64,000 bases of DNA from Phycisphaerales bacterium (GTDB lineage: Bacteria > Planctomycetota > Phycisphaerae > Phycisphaerales > SM1A02), in assembly GCA_009691805.1 (NCBI GenBank), contig SIAK01000001.1, forward strand, positions 1 through 64,000, in the 5' to 3' direction. The notes beneath the pieces are model-generated. The model was not told the origin of the DNA and made no database searches. It saw only the letters and a program-made list of their open reading frames with translations. The number at the start of each line of letters is the position of its first letter. The stretch's first letter is position 1. Below are positions 35,487 to 45,653 of this stretch, piece after piece. Position numbers and translations under genes: made by a program.

Positions 35487-38400
35487 ATGGTCATGCGAAA
35501 CGCAGGTCTTCGACGCACGCTTCGCGCATTCCGTGCGCAACATGTGGGTGGCTCCGCAGTCCTTCTGCTGCTTGGCTTGTGCGCGCCTCTCGCCCTTGCA
35601 TCTCCATGGCAAGAAAGTGTGCTTCCCGCGGTCGCGGATTCACCGACAGCGCAATCGCTTGTCGAGCAGATGCGCGCGCAATCAATCGTGAATCCCGCGG
35701 AAGCTGCGCATATTGCCCGACGACTGCTTGATGAGTTCGGCGCGCGCATCGTGCAAGTGGGGGATGCGGAAGAAGGACGCTTTGTCTCCGTCGCTGAAGA
35801 AGTCGAAACGTTGCTCTTGGCTGTTCCCGAAGTGATGTCGCGTTTTCTTCGCAGCGAATCGGAAGAGGCGGATCGGTTGCTCGCGCAAGACGGTCCGCAA
35901 TCGATCGCCGCGCGTCGACGCTGGACCTCTGCAGGACTGACCGCCTCTTTGCTTCTCGCCCAAGACGCGCTGCGTGCGGGACAATTCGCGCGTGCAGTTG
36001 TCGTGCTTGAAAGAGTGCGCAAGCATCCGATGCTCACCGACGACGCGACGCAGAGTTCCGATGTCGTCGGTCGACGCGCGGAATACCTCGCATTGCTTTC
36101 GATGAGTTTGCGCGCGAGTGGAGAAAGTGCGTCCTCGCTCCACGCACTCGCGGCGCTCGAGCAACTCGCAGCGCGTGTTCCAACCGAGCAGCGAGTTGCA
36201 ACTGCGCGAGACGCGGCGCGTCAGTTTCATGCGCCGCCGAAGAGCGTGCACCCCGCGAGCGCTGTGACGGGCGGTCAGCGCGCGGCGTTGCCCGATGCCG
36301 CTTGGCGTCGCGTTTTCACTGCGACACTCGACGACTCGCTGTTTCTTCGATACTACGGCGCGGAAACGCTCGCAAGACTTCCGGAGCACGCAGCAGAGCG
36401 GGCACGCGCCGATGCATCTTGGTTGACGGCGGAGCCGACTGTCTTTGGTGACACGATCTATGTGAGCGAGGGCCGCACACTTCGTGCGTTTGATGCGACC
36501 ACTGCGCGAGAGCGTTGGAGTGTTGAACTTGCGCTTGCGGGAACGGGTCGTGAGACGGGCATTGCGGTGGATCTCTCGAGCGTTGCTATCCATGGGTTTG
36601 ACGCGGCGGTGATTGCTGGCAATGGTTTCTCCAACGCACGCACGGACGGAGGTCGCGTGTTTCTTGTTGACGTTCGCGACGGCACGCAACGATGGAGTTT
36701 GTCCGTCGATGCTCTTGAAGGTCGCACGGAACTCATGGGCGCGTATCCGATTGGCTCTCCGATCATTGCAGGCGATGTAGTCTTGGTGACGGTGCGTCGA
36801 CCGTCCACGCGCCTCGAACAAGCGGACTCCGTACTTGCCCTCGCACGAAGCGATGGCAGCATTCGATGGTTGACTCTTGCAGCGGCTGCGGGCGGAACGC
36901 GTGCAGTTTCCGTTCGTCGAGCGCCTGGCATGATCGTGCACGATGGTGCGCTGTATGTTTCCACGCCGCTGGGCGCGGTGGCGCGCCTTCGCATGAGTGA
37001 TGGCGCAATCGAGTGGTTGCGTCGATTCCGTGTTCCGTTGCGCGAGCCGCGTTTTTCAGGTGAAGCGTGGGAGTTTGCACGACCACTGGTGCTTGCGGGC
37101 CTCGTCTACAGCGTGGCACCAGATGAATCGGAAGTCGTCGCTCTCGACGCGGACACTGGCGAGACACACGGTGTTGCGGTGATTGGTCCGGGGACAGCGT
37201 GGGGAAGTCCGCGCTCGCTGGTGTCAGGTGATGGGCTGATCATTGCAGTTGGAAGTGATGTCATTGCGTTTGATCCATCGAATCTTGCAACACCGCGCTG
37301 GAAACTGAGCGAGACAGAAGTAGTGCTTTGGGAAGCGCGCGAAGGTCGCGACAATCGCGGAGGCATTCGTGGACGTGTGAGCATCGCGGGGGACCTCGCG
37401 CTCGTGCCAGGAGTGACTGCGTTGTGGTTTGTGGAACTCGCAACCGGTCGACGCGTTGCGACGCTTGAAACTGGTGAGCCGGTGAATGCAGTGCTTGTCG
37501 AGGATCGTGTTGTTGCGGTCGGTGTCGATCACGTCGATGTGTATATGTCGGGACTTGATGCTGTGAAAGTCTTGCGCGCGCGGCTTGACAGCGCGCAAGA
37601 TGCATCGGCTGCGCTCGTACTTTTCGATCTTGCGATTGAAGGTGGCGATCTCGCGCTTGCTCTCGATGCCGCGCAGCGCGCGAGTCTCATTCTCAAGTCG
37701 CGTGAAGGGGACCCGCTGCGAGCACTGCTTGCCGATCGTCTTGTGGAGCATGCGCCCGCGGCAGGCGGACTCGGGGAGCGATTTTTCGCGCTTGCTGCTG
37801 AGCTTGTGGACGACGCGCAATTGCGAGTGCGACTTGCATTCGCGCGCGCGGAGTGGTTCGCACGGCGGGGCGATGCGCCCGCTGCAATCGAGGCATGGCG
37901 CGAGATTGCCGCGACGGATGCGGAAAATGTCGCCCTCTTGGAGACGGGTGCGGTGCGCGCAACACGCGCGGTGGCGCTTCCGCTGCTGGCGCAATTTCTC
38001 GCACAGCCAGATCAAGTTGAGGCGGCGAACGCGTATGAATTGCTCGCCGCGAATGCGTTGCGCGAAGTGTCGTCGCCGCTGACCGCAGCGTCGTGCATCG
38101 CGATCGTGCAATCGTTCCCTCGAAGTCGCGCGGGTGCGGAGGCAGCGCGAGCGGGCGCCGAGATCTTGAAGTCGCAGGATCAACTGCGTGCGCGAGATGC
38201 ATTGATCGATATGGCGCTCCGTGAAGCACACATCGCACCCGAGCGCAAGGATCTCATCGCGCTGCTCGCAGGCAGTGCAACTGCGCATGTCGCGGCAATT
38301 GCGCCGCCTCAGATTGGTGCGCCGACATTCACTGTGACAGAGATTCCGGGCAGACTTGTGCGTCGCGCATTTCAAGCCTTCGATGCAGGAGCGCAGAAGA

Positions 38401-39611
38401 CGGTGTATGTGATGGAAGAGTTTGATCTGGTTGCGCGCGACACGAAGGCATTCGAAGAGCGCTGGCGTTTCGCGATGCACGATCGCGATCCTGTGCTGCT
38501 CGCCGACGGCGCGACGCTCGTCTTGATGGAGAGTGGCAAAGGTCGCGCGGAGAACTACATCGCGATTGATCGTGTCACAGGTGCTGAACTGTGGAGAACT
38601 CCGTCTGGCGAGGAGCTCTTTGGTGCGCTTGCGCGAGCGGATGGTGATCTCAACGCACTTCAAGTACTTCCTGAAGGCGCGCCGTTTTTCGCAGCGCAAG
38701 TCTTGCCGATGATTGCGGGTGGGCGCCTCGTGCTCGTTCGACGTGACGGCGAGGCAGCGAGTTTCGCGCCTCGCGCGGGGACGCGCACGATTGCGCACGA
38801 TCTCTTGCCGCAGGTTTACGCGACGGCAGGCGACGAGGATCTGCTCGCGCTTGGAGGTCGCAGCGCGCCGGAACGATTCTCACAGCCGACCGTGCTGTTG
38901 TGCGATCCAGTGTCGCTCGTTCCGTTCGCGCAGTTCGCGACAGCATCAGGCGGCGATGTCCGTTGGATCCGGCGTTCATCGTTCGGCGTGATCGCGATTG
39001 GAACGACAGCGGGTATCGAGATGTGGACGCTGCAGCCGAGTGCCAACGGCGTCGATGCGCGCTTTCTCATGGGTGTTGCGGATGCACGCAGTTGGGATTC
39101 AACCTCGCCTGTGTGGTGCGACGGCCGACTCTTTGCGCTCGATCGAAACGGACAGTTGCTGACCGTTGATCTGTGGAGTGCGGGTGTTGCCGAGGTTGGG
39201 TTTGGTGATGGTCCTGCTGGCTACGCGCGCGTTGTGCGAGCGATCTCGCGATTTGGCAGTGGGCTTGTCGCGCATGCAGATAGCCGCATCGCGCTTGTCG
39301 ACGCAGCAGCACATGTCATCGGTCGCGATGGCACAACGGGCGATCCGAATTTCATCGCCGCGATCATTGGTGCAGACCGCATCGTCTTGGTGAACGGTAT
39401 AGGCGCCCGGCAGGCGCCCAATGCCAAGCGAACGGCGCTCGTTTCGGAGTACGTCTACATCCTCACGACGGCCGATCCTGCGCAGGGGCTTCGTTTGACG
39501 AGCGCTCCAATCGAGGTGCGTTCCATAAATCAGCGATTCAGCCGAACGATTGCGGCTGACGGATGGGTTCTACTCTCGAATGACAGTAGTACCCTCATTG
39601 TCGGATTTTGA
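35487..39611 (+). CDS. 1374-aa secreted protein with PQQ-like beta-propeller and helical/TPR-like regions
   Basis: Signal peptide-like N-terminus; VYVSEGRTLRAFDATTARERWSVELA, VFLVDVRDGTQRWSLSVDALEG (PQQ repeats); central helical repeats; second propeller-like half. Confidence 0.75.
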   Translation: MVMRNAGLRRTLRAFRAQHVGGSAVLLLLGLCAPLALASPWQESVLPAVADSPTAQSLVEQMRAQSIVNPAEAAHIARRLLDEFGARIVQVGDAEEGRFVSVAEEVETLLLAVPEVMSRFLRSESEEADRLLAQDGPQSIAARRRWTSAGLTASLLLAQDALRAGQFARAVVVLERVRKHPMLTDDATQSSDVVGRRAEYLALLSMSLRASGESASSLHALAALEQLAARVPTEQRVATARDAARQFHAPPKSVHPASAVTGGQRAALPDAAWRRVFTATLDDSLFLRYYGAETLARLPEHAAERARADASWLTAEPTVFGDTIYVSEGRTLRAFDATTARERWSVELALAGTGRETGIAVDLSSVAIHGFDAAVIAGNGFSNARTDGGRVFLVDVRDGTQRWSLSVDALEGRTELMGAYPIGSPIIAGDVVLVTVRRPSTRLEQADSVLALARSDGSIRWLTLAAAAGGTRAVSVRRAPGMIVHDGALYVSTPLGAVARLRMSDGAIEWLRRFRVPLREPRFSGEAWEFARPLVLAGLVYSVAPDESEVVALDADTGETHGVAVIGPGTAWGSPRSLVSGDGLIIAVGSDVIAFDPSNLATPRWKLSETEVVLWEAREGRDNRGGIRGRVSIAGDLALVPGVTALWFVELATGRRVATLETGEPVNAVLVEDRVVAVGVDHVDVYMSGLDAVKVLRARLDSAQDASAALVLFDLAIEGGDLALALDAAQRASLILKSREGDPLRALLADRLVEHAPAAGGLGERFFALAAELVDDAQLRVRLAFARAEWFARRGDAPAAIEAWREIAATDAENVALLETGAVRATRAVALPLLAQFLAQPDQVEAANAYELLAANALREVSSPLTAASCIAIVQSFPRSRAGAEAARAGAEILKSQDQLRARDALIDMALREAHIAPERKDLIALLAGSATAHVAAIAPPQIGAPTFTVTEIPGRLVRRAFQAFDAGAQKTVYVMEEFDLVARDTKAFEERWRFAMHDRDPVLLADGATLVLMESGKGRAENYIAIDRVTGAELWRTPSGEELFGALARADGDLNALQVLPEGAPFFAAQVLPMIAGGRLVLVRRDGEAASFAPRAGTRTIAHDLLPQVYATAGDEDLLALGGRSAPERFSQPTVLLCDPVSLVPFAQFATASGGDVRWIRRSSFGVIAIGTTAGIEMWTLQPSANGVDARFLMGVADARSWDSTSPVWCDGRLFALDRNGQLLTVDLWSAGVAEVGFGDGPAGYARVVRAISRFGSGLVAHADSRIALVDAAAHVIGRDGTTGDPNFIAAIIGADRIVLVNGIGARQAPNAKRTALVSEYVYILTTADPAQGLRLTSAPIEVRSINQRFSRTIAADGWVLLSNDSSTLIVGF

Positions 39612-39613
39612 AA

Positions 39614-39635
39614 TTCCGTAAAACTGCCTACGGAA
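39614..39635 (+). other. 7-bp stem-loop immediately downstream of the propeller gene
   Basis: TTCCGTA (39614-39620) / TACGGAA (39629-39635), 8-nt loop; no T tract. Confidence 0.5.
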
Positions 39636-39767
39636 GAGGGTTGACAGAATGGCAACGGGGCGCGACAACTTCGCCCCCGAAGGTATATGGAGTGCTTTGG
39701 CACTCTGTGCCGATACCTCGCCCGCGCGGAACCTCGGATAGGCCGACCGCAACCGCTTGGAGTTTCT

Positions 39768-40148
39768 ATGCGAATGCCCACGTTTATGTCGAACCACGCT
39801 ACGACCATGATGAGATCCACCCGCGCAACGATGCAATCATCATCAGCGCGCGGTTTCACTTCCTTCGAACTTCTCGCGAGCGGTGATGACGAAGAAGAGA
39901 CGGATCTCAATTTCCTTGAGGACGACGACGAATTCAGTGAAGACGAATTCGACGATGACGAGGCCAAGGAAGAAGAAGAAGAGGAAGAGGAAGAAGAAGA
40001 CGACGATTTTGGCGACGACTTTGAGGACGAGGAAGAGGAAGAAGAAAAGGTAGAGGAATCCGACGACGCGACTGAGGAAGAACCTGCAGAAGAAGAACCC
40101 CAAGGCGAAGAAGAAGATGAAGACGAAGCAGAAGCAGAAGAGGAGTAA
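39768..40148 (+). CDS. Extremely acidic low-complexity protein
   Basis: Short basic/Met-rich N-terminus then a long Asp/Glu-rich stretch; terminator follows 40 nt downstream. Confidence 0.65.
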   Translation: MRMPTFMSNHATTMMRSTRATMQSSSARGFTSFELLASGDDEEETDLNFLEDDDEFSEDEFDDDEAKEEEEEEEEEEDDDFGDDFEDEEEEEEKVEESDDATEEEPAEEEPQGEEEDEDEAEAEEE

Positions 40149-40189
40149 TCCCTCGCTTCGTGGACGACTCGCGCTTCCATTGAACGACC

Positions 40190-40221
40190 AACAACCCTCG
40201 CACAGGCGAGGGTTGTTTTTT
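40190..40221 (+). terminator. Rho-independent terminator
   Basis: AACAACCCTCG / CGAGGGTTGTT stem with CACAGG loop and TTTTTT tail. Confidence 0.9.
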
Positions 40222-41437
40222 ATGGCTTGGATGCTGGCGCGAACGGCAGCGGACGCAACGCAGCGAGCCTAAGCGTCTGCCCCTCGGGTGCGACGAGGAG
40301 CACGCCGTTCTGTCCATCGGCACTCGGAAGTCGGCGAGGAACGGCGACTGATTCAACGAGTTGTGTGCCTGTGCCCTGATCGTCGCCCATGGTTCGAATG
40401 CGAACGCTTGTGCCTGAAAGCGCCGCGACATGCATGCTGTCGATGCACGACAGCGCCATTGGTTGCCCTGGAAATGAAACCAGTTTCCCGCTGCTCGGAT
40501 TCCACGCGACTATCGCGCGCACGGTTGGATCGAAGAAAAGCACATCGCCCGTCAGCGTGATTGCATCAAGACCTTGTTGCGGCGCGAACATCTGCGACGC
40601 CGCATACATGTCGATGCGATCCGAAATGCGCGTGAGTGTCGGAGGCGAATGCAACGACGCGGTGTTGGTAGGATCAAACGTTGCGAACGACGCGACGCCA
40701 TCGCGCAAATGCACGGCGCACACACACGTTCGATGCACTGCGACAGGGAAAAGCCACGCGGCACCTTCAGGCGGCGCGATGAGAATGTCCTCTTCGACGC
40801 CCTCGATGCGAATCGCGAGACTCCACGCGCCGCCGATCGCCTCACGCGTGCTCCACGCTAGCGTCGCATCAGGGGCGAGTGACGCGAACGCATTCGTTCG
40901 TCCATCGTCGACGATCCACTCGACTTCACTCTTGCCCCACGGAAGAACGCCAAGCGCGCGAGCGCCGCCTGGTCGCGGTCCTTCACACAGGCAACCTGCG
41001 AAACTTGCGCCGCGTCCAAGCAGCACACCAGCTTCGCTTTCGCTGATGCGTGAGAGTCCGTTGCTTTCTATTCGATACGTTGCGATGCGCGCATTGGGGA
41101 CACTCGCATTGGGCATTGCGAGCCGAGTCTTGACGCTCGCGTTGCTTGAAGACTGAATCGCGAAGTGTCGTCCGTCAGGGCTGACCACAGGCAGCGTGAA
41201 GCCGTCGTATGGAATGCTCCCGAGCGTTTGCACGGCGCCGCGCAAACCTGTGGACACCGCCGATGCCTGCACCGCCGTCGGCGCGCTGCTTGCGAGCGCA
41301 TCCTTGAGAATGCCCGGCTTTTTCGCATGCGGCGCGCAGCTCAGTGCGACAGCAAGGAGCGCGAGCACTCCGACGGGCATGCTGATCATGCGGATCATGC
41401 GCGCGTCATCAAGGATTCTTGTTCGGCGCTGTTGCAT
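40220..41437 (-). CDS. Lipoprotein with beta-propeller-like repeats, last gene of the T2SS-like cluster
   Basis: Lipobox LLAVALSC; TLPVVSPDGRHFAIQS, WSTREAIGGAWSLAIRI. Start probably downstream of 41437 (41398 or 41389), since the listed start overlaps gspD. Confidence 0.6.
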   Translation of the reverse strand: MQQRRTRILDDARMIRMISMPVGVLALLAVALSCAPHAKKPGILKDALASSAPTAVQASAVSTGLRGAVQTLGSIPYDGFTLPVVSPDGRHFAIQSSSNASVKTRLAMPNASVPNARIATYRIESNGLSRISESEAGVLLGRGASFAGCLCEGPRPGGARALGVLPWGKSEVEWIVDDGRTNAFASLAPDATLAWSTREAIGGAWSLAIRIEGVEEDILIAPPEGAAWLFPVAVHRTCVCAVHLRDGVASFATFDPTNTASLHSPPTLTRISDRIDMYAASQMFAPQQGLDAITLTGDVLFFDPTVRAIVAWNPSSGKLVSFPGQPMALSCIDSMHVAALSGTSVRIRTMGDDQGTGTQLVESVAVPRRLPSADGQNGVLLVAPEGQTLRLAALRPLPFAPASKP

Positions 41438-44309
41438 CGCCTAATGGTGCGGCGCCTGGAACTTCGCCGAGATCAGGAACAGGCGTGACGAGATCCTTAC
41501 CGTTTCGAAGATCATCGAAGAACTTACTTCCCTTGATGAGCGACTCTGCAGACTTATCGAGTGGCTCGGAAAGTTCTCGTAGTCGCAGGAGCTCGTTGAC
41601 GTTGTAGTTGTGATCGTTCGCGTCTGGATTCTCGATCACGACAGGTGTGAGGAAGACCACCAGTTCGACGACTTCATTCTGAATCTCGTTGAGCGCGAAC
41701 GCGGCACCGATGATCGGAATGTCGCCAAGGAAAGGGATGCGACGATTCTTCTTCGTCTCTTGTTCGCGGCGGATGCCGGAGATGATGATCGTCTGTCCGT
41801 TCTTCAGCGTGACTTCCGTATTCGTCTGACGGCGCTCGATGATCGGATTCGAGTTCACGATCGCGGCCGAAAGATTCGAGAGCAGAATCTCGATCTCCAT
41901 GTTCACGTTGTTGTCCTGCGTGATGCGAGGACGGACGTTGAGGCCGATGCCGACGGCAGTTTGGTTGTACGAGGCGGTTGTGCCTGTCGTGCCGAAACCA
42001 GAAGTTTCACCCGTGAGCAGTGACACGTCGCGACCCGCGAAGAACTTCGCTTCCTTGTTGTCGCTCGTCACGATGCGAGGTTGTTGCAGAATGCGAACAT
42101 CCGAATCGCTCGCGAGCGCCTGCATGAAGAATGCCGTTTGATCGGAAGTCGTGATGTTGAGTTCTGAACTATCAAACCACGGATACGCGAAGTTGCTGTT
42201 GGTGTTGCCCGTGCCGCCCTTATCGAGCGTGAGCCCGATGTTGCCCGTGACGGAATTGGTGGCACCGTTCAGTGGCGAAGCGAAGTCATCAAGACGACCG
42301 ATGGCAGCGCCGTAACTAAACCCATCGCCAAGCGAAACCTCCGCGAGCACCGCGGTGATCATGACTTGCTTTCCTGGCTTATCGAGATCAATGATGATCT
42401 CCTCAAGTTTCTTCTGCACCTCAGGCGGCGCGAGCACGAGCAAAGAATTTTGCCCTGCGTTCGGCACAACGCGCGCGCGCCCAATGAGACCGCTGCTTTC
42501 GCCTTCATCCGCACCGTTCGCGCCACCACGGCCGACGCCGCCTTGCCAGGGGAATTGCACGGCGTTCTGCTGCTGGCCTTGCGCTGCAGCGCCCCCAGTG
42601 GATGAGGAACCCTCCTCGTTGAACGAGTCGGCGATACCTGTGAGACCTTCTTCAGGAAGCGTGAATGTTGTCTGCGCGCCGGTCTGCGCGAGCAACGTGT
42701 TGAGAATTTCTGCGAGCTTGATCGCGCTCGCGTACTTCAGCGGAATGTTGACAGGCACACCGGTGGTGAACGGTTGATCAAGTTCTTTGATCCAACGATC
42801 GAGCCATTCGAAATTTTCTGGCGTCTTCGAGATGACGACGAGACGATTGGATTCTGGATACGACTCAATCTGAAAGATGTTCGCAACCGCAACGCCCGCT
42901 CCACTCTCACCACCCGATTGCGGCATACGACCGCCAGCGATGGCACGATTTCCACCTGTGGATTGCGAACTAGCGCCTGGATTCAAGAGATTCGAGAGCA
43001 GTCCCTTGATCTTCCCTGGATCTGCGTACTCAAGGTCATAGGTGCGGAAGATCGAACCGCCCGTGTTCGGCGGCAAGTCCCACGCTTCACGAACGAGTCG
43101 TTCGATCTGCGCGAGATTGTCAGGCGTTGTGCGCACAGTTAACGAATTGAGCGTGGGAAGCACAGTGACAATCAGTGTGCTGCCGCCAGAAGCGCCGCCT
43201 CCTTGTGCCTGTTGACCACCCGGAATATTCTGCCCGCGATTCTGTCCGCGCTGCGCTTGATTGCGGCCCCCGTTCGAGCGACTGGATTGTCCACTCGAAT
43301 CAGGGAAGAGTTCGTAGATGAGATCCGCGATGGTTTGCGCGTCTTGATATTCGAGTCGGAATGTCTTGGTCACATGGTCGACCCATGTTTCAACATCAAG
43401 CGCAGCAACGAGTGCTTGCACTTTGCGCGCGAGCCCGATGTCGCCCTGCAGCAAGAGTTGATTGGAGTTCGCGTCCGCTTCGAACTTCGCGTAATCATCG
43501 GGAATAAGCGCAGCAATGCGTTCGTGCAGATCTGTGGCCTTCGCGCGCTTCACTTGGAAGAGCTTGATGACGATGTTGCCGTTCTCGGAGAGATTCGAAA
43601 CATCGTCATCCGGACCGAGCACCACGAGCGGCTGCACTTTGGAAAGATCCGTCAGCGTCTCGATGATGATCGTGTCGGGAGTTTCCACAACGCCCATACC
43701 GTTCAGCCGAAACGCTTCGAAGAGATAGTCGAGTGCGCGTTCTTTCGAAATCAACACATCGTTGACGAGCGTGATCTTCGCGTTGCCGATGTCCGTCTTC
43801 TGGAACATCACGACTTTGCCCGTCCAACTGATGATCGTCGGAACGATTTCTTCGATGGGCGTTTCTTTGAACCCGAGCGTGACGAGTTCGCTATCCATCG
43901 CGCGGCGACCACTCTTCACTTTGTTGTCGCCGGGCACGGTCGGAGTCGATTGCGCATTCGACGCAGCAGCACCGAGGGCTGGCGTCGCATGAGGTTGCGC
44001 GATCGGAGGCGCGCGATCATCGTCGCGACTTGGCGCAACAGGTGTGACGACAGCAGGAGCTGCCTGCGGAGCGACAGCCGGTGCAGCAGCCGGTGCAGCA
44101 GCAGGTGCAGCAGCAGGTGCAGCCGGTGTTGCAACAGGTTGCTCTTGCGGCGCTGCGCGCGCAGGTTCTTCGATCATCGATGCAGCAGCTTGCAAGGTGC
44201 TCGTCACGAGAGTGAGCGACGCAATGCAAGCGCCGAGCAGGTTTGCCCGTCCACAACGCGAAACGCGGAACGGGCTTGAGGAGAGAAGCGAGATCTTCAA
44301 ATTGCGCAA
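41409..44309 (-). CDS. gspD: T2SS secretin GspD
   Basis: N1-N3 domains, secretin core VTLKNGQTIIISGIRREQETKKNRRIPFLGDIPIIGAAFALNEIQNEVVELVVFLTPVV; Ala/Pro repeat near N-terminus. Confidence 0.94.
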   Translation of the reverse strand: MRNLKISLLSSSPFRVSRCGRANLLGACIASLTLVTSTLQAAASMIEEPARAAPQEQPVATPAAPAAAPAAAPAAAPAVAPQAAPAVVTPVAPSRDDDRAPPIAQPHATPALGAAASNAQSTPTVPGDNKVKSGRRAMDSELVTLGFKETPIEEIVPTIISWTGKVVMFQKTDIGNAKITLVNDVLISKERALDYLFEAFRLNGMGVVETPDTIIIETLTDLSKVQPLVVLGPDDDVSNLSENGNIVIKLFQVKRAKATDLHERIAALIPDDYAKFEADANSNQLLLQGDIGLARKVQALVAALDVETWVDHVTKTFRLEYQDAQTIADLIYELFPDSSGQSSRSNGGRNQAQRGQNRGQNIPGGQQAQGGGASGGSTLIVTVLPTLNSLTVRTTPDNLAQIERLVREAWDLPPNTGGSIFRTYDLEYADPGKIKGLLSNLLNPGASSQSTGGNRAIAGGRMPQSGGESGAGVAVANIFQIESYPESNRLVVISKTPENFEWLDRWIKELDQPFTTGVPVNIPLKYASAIKLAEILNTLLAQTGAQTTFTLPEEGLTGIADSFNEEGSSSTGGAAAQGQQQNAVQFPWQGGVGRGGANGADEGESSGLIGRARVVPNAGQNSLLVLAPPEVQKKLEEIIIDLDKPGKQVMITAVLAEVSLGDGFSYGAAIGRLDDFASPLNGATNSVTGNIGLTLDKGGTGNTNSNFAYPWFDSSELNITTSDQTAFFMQALASDSDVRILQQPRIVTSDNKEAKFFAGRDVSLLTGETSGFGTTGTTASYNQTAVGIGLNVRPRITQDNNVNMEIEILLSNLSAAIVNSNPIIERRQTNTEVTLKNGQTIIISGIRREQETKKNRRIPFLGDIPIIGAAFALNEIQNEVVELVVFLTPVVIENPDANDHNYNVNELLRLRELSEPLDKSAESLIKGSKFFDDLRNGKDLVTPVPDLGEVPGAAPLGDATAPNKNP

Positions 44310-44444
44310 AGTGGGGACTCCAGAGGGCTAACAGATTTTCGGCTGAGTGCAGTTTGTGAGTGCACGGAATGCGCGTACTTCACAGAGGCTGCCATCGCGA
44401 GGCGAACTGACTTCGGACTGAACTGCGGACTGCTCTTCAATCGA

Positions 44445-45653
44445 TTACGGATCTCCGCCGCCTTGCAACGCTTGGATGCGCTCAAGGAGGAGTGTTCGTT
44501 CATTGGCGAGTCGATCGCGATTCGTCGGATCAACTTGCAAACTGTTTGTTCCATCGATCGCGCCGAGTGCGTTGCGCGCAGTCGCCATATCCATCATGCT
44601 GATGCGAGCATCAGAAATCGGCTGAGGCAGCGTTGCGGGATCGACGTAGTTGGATTCGTCTTGAGGCGCGGGCTCTGGCGGCGGAAGATTGACCGGGTCC
44701 ATCGCGGGAGATTGCTCTTGGTTGGGCTCGTCGCCAGGACCAGGTCCTTGCGGTTGATCTCCACCAGGTTCGTCACCAGGAGGAGAGAGTGGTGCGCCGC
44801 CTCGGGTCGCGTTTCGGTTTGCGCCAGCAACCGCGGCTGCACTTGGTGAGGCTGCGGAACCTGCTGCGCCGCTCCCGCCGCGACCACTTGGAGTTGAGGT
44901 GCTTGCAGCACCAACCGCGCCGCTCGTGCTTCCATTTAGATTTGGAGTTCCATCAGGACGAAGTGAACCGTATGCAGTTCCTGCAGTTCCAGTTCCCGTG
45001 CGCGTCGCGCCGCTTGATGCGCCACTCGTTGCGCTTCCAGCAGCACTCGCGCCACTCGTTCCTGTCGAAACGAATCCGCCAGCACCTGTCAATGGATAGG
45101 GATTCGTCTTAAAGAATGAGCTGTTGCCCTTGCCCCAAATCGGAACGGTGTACTCGCCGCGCATGTGGCCGAGTTTCACATCCCAAGGCGCGCGCGTCTC
45201 GATGACGGTGATGCCGTTGATCGTTTGACCTTTGCGGATCTGCACGTTCGATGCGAAGAAAACAATGTCGCCCAGGATGCTCGAGGGCATTGGTCCTGTG
45301 TAGCTCGATGGTGGTGGCGGTGGACCAGGGTCGGGAGGAGGTGTGGGAGGAACGAGCGGTGTGGGTGGCGTCTTCGGCTTGCGCACAGGCGCGGTCGGCA
45401 TCACGAACACACTGCGTCCATCAAATCGCTTGCGTGCATCGGCGAGTGACTTCGTCGCTTCTTCTGTCAACGGCGAAAGCGGATCGGCGTCGGATTCGCT
45501 CACGCTTGAGGTGAACACAGCGCCTGAAAGATCTCGCAACCCTATGCCAACGGCGATCAGCGCGATGGTTGTGGCGATGCCAGAAACGATGAGTGGCGCG
45601 GATGGGCGAAAGCCGCCACGCACGAGTTCCGAGATGCGAAATCGTTCACTCAC
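44445..45653 (-). CDS. GspC/PilP-like protein with Pro-rich and Gly/Ser/Ala/Thr-rich linkers
   Basis: N-terminal TM, Pro-rich linker, HR-like SILGDIVFFASNVQIRKGQTINGITVIETRAPWDVKLGHMRGEYTVPIW, then long low-complexity C-terminus. Confidence 0.55.
   Translation of the reverse strand: MSERFRISELVRGGFRPSAPLIVSGIATTIALIAVGIGLRDLSGAVFTSSVSESDADPLSPLTEEATKSLADARKRFDGRSVFVMPTAPVRKPKTPPTPLVPPTPPPDPGPPPPPSSYTGPMPSSILGDIVFFASNVQIRKGQTINGITVIETRAPWDVKLGHMRGEYTVPIWGKGNSSFFKTNPYPLTGAGGFVSTGTSGASAAGSATSGASSGATRTGTGTAGTAYGSLRPDGTPNLNGSTSGAVGAASTSTPSGRGGSGAAGSAASPSAAAVAGANRNATRGGAPLSPPGDEPGGDQPQGPGPGDEPNQEQSPAMDPVNLPPPEPAPQDESNYVDPATLPQPISDARISMMDMATARNALGAIDGTNSLQVDPTNRDRLANERTLLLERIQALQGGGDP

Noticed and set aside
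37224-38798. 524-aa - strand ORF
   Set aside because: Antisense to the 1374-aa propeller protein; no motif, codon-position shadow.
39720-39767. GGATAGGCCGACCGCAACCGC resembling part of a SAM-I/IV riboswitch core (GGCC...GCAACC)
   Set aside because: The GATGAAGCC kink-turn segment and P1 pairing are not evident; the match is too short to call.
39530-40180. Ser-rich 216-aa - strand ORF
   Set aside because: Poly-Ser is simply the antisense reading of GAA/GAC/GAG repeats of the acidic protein.
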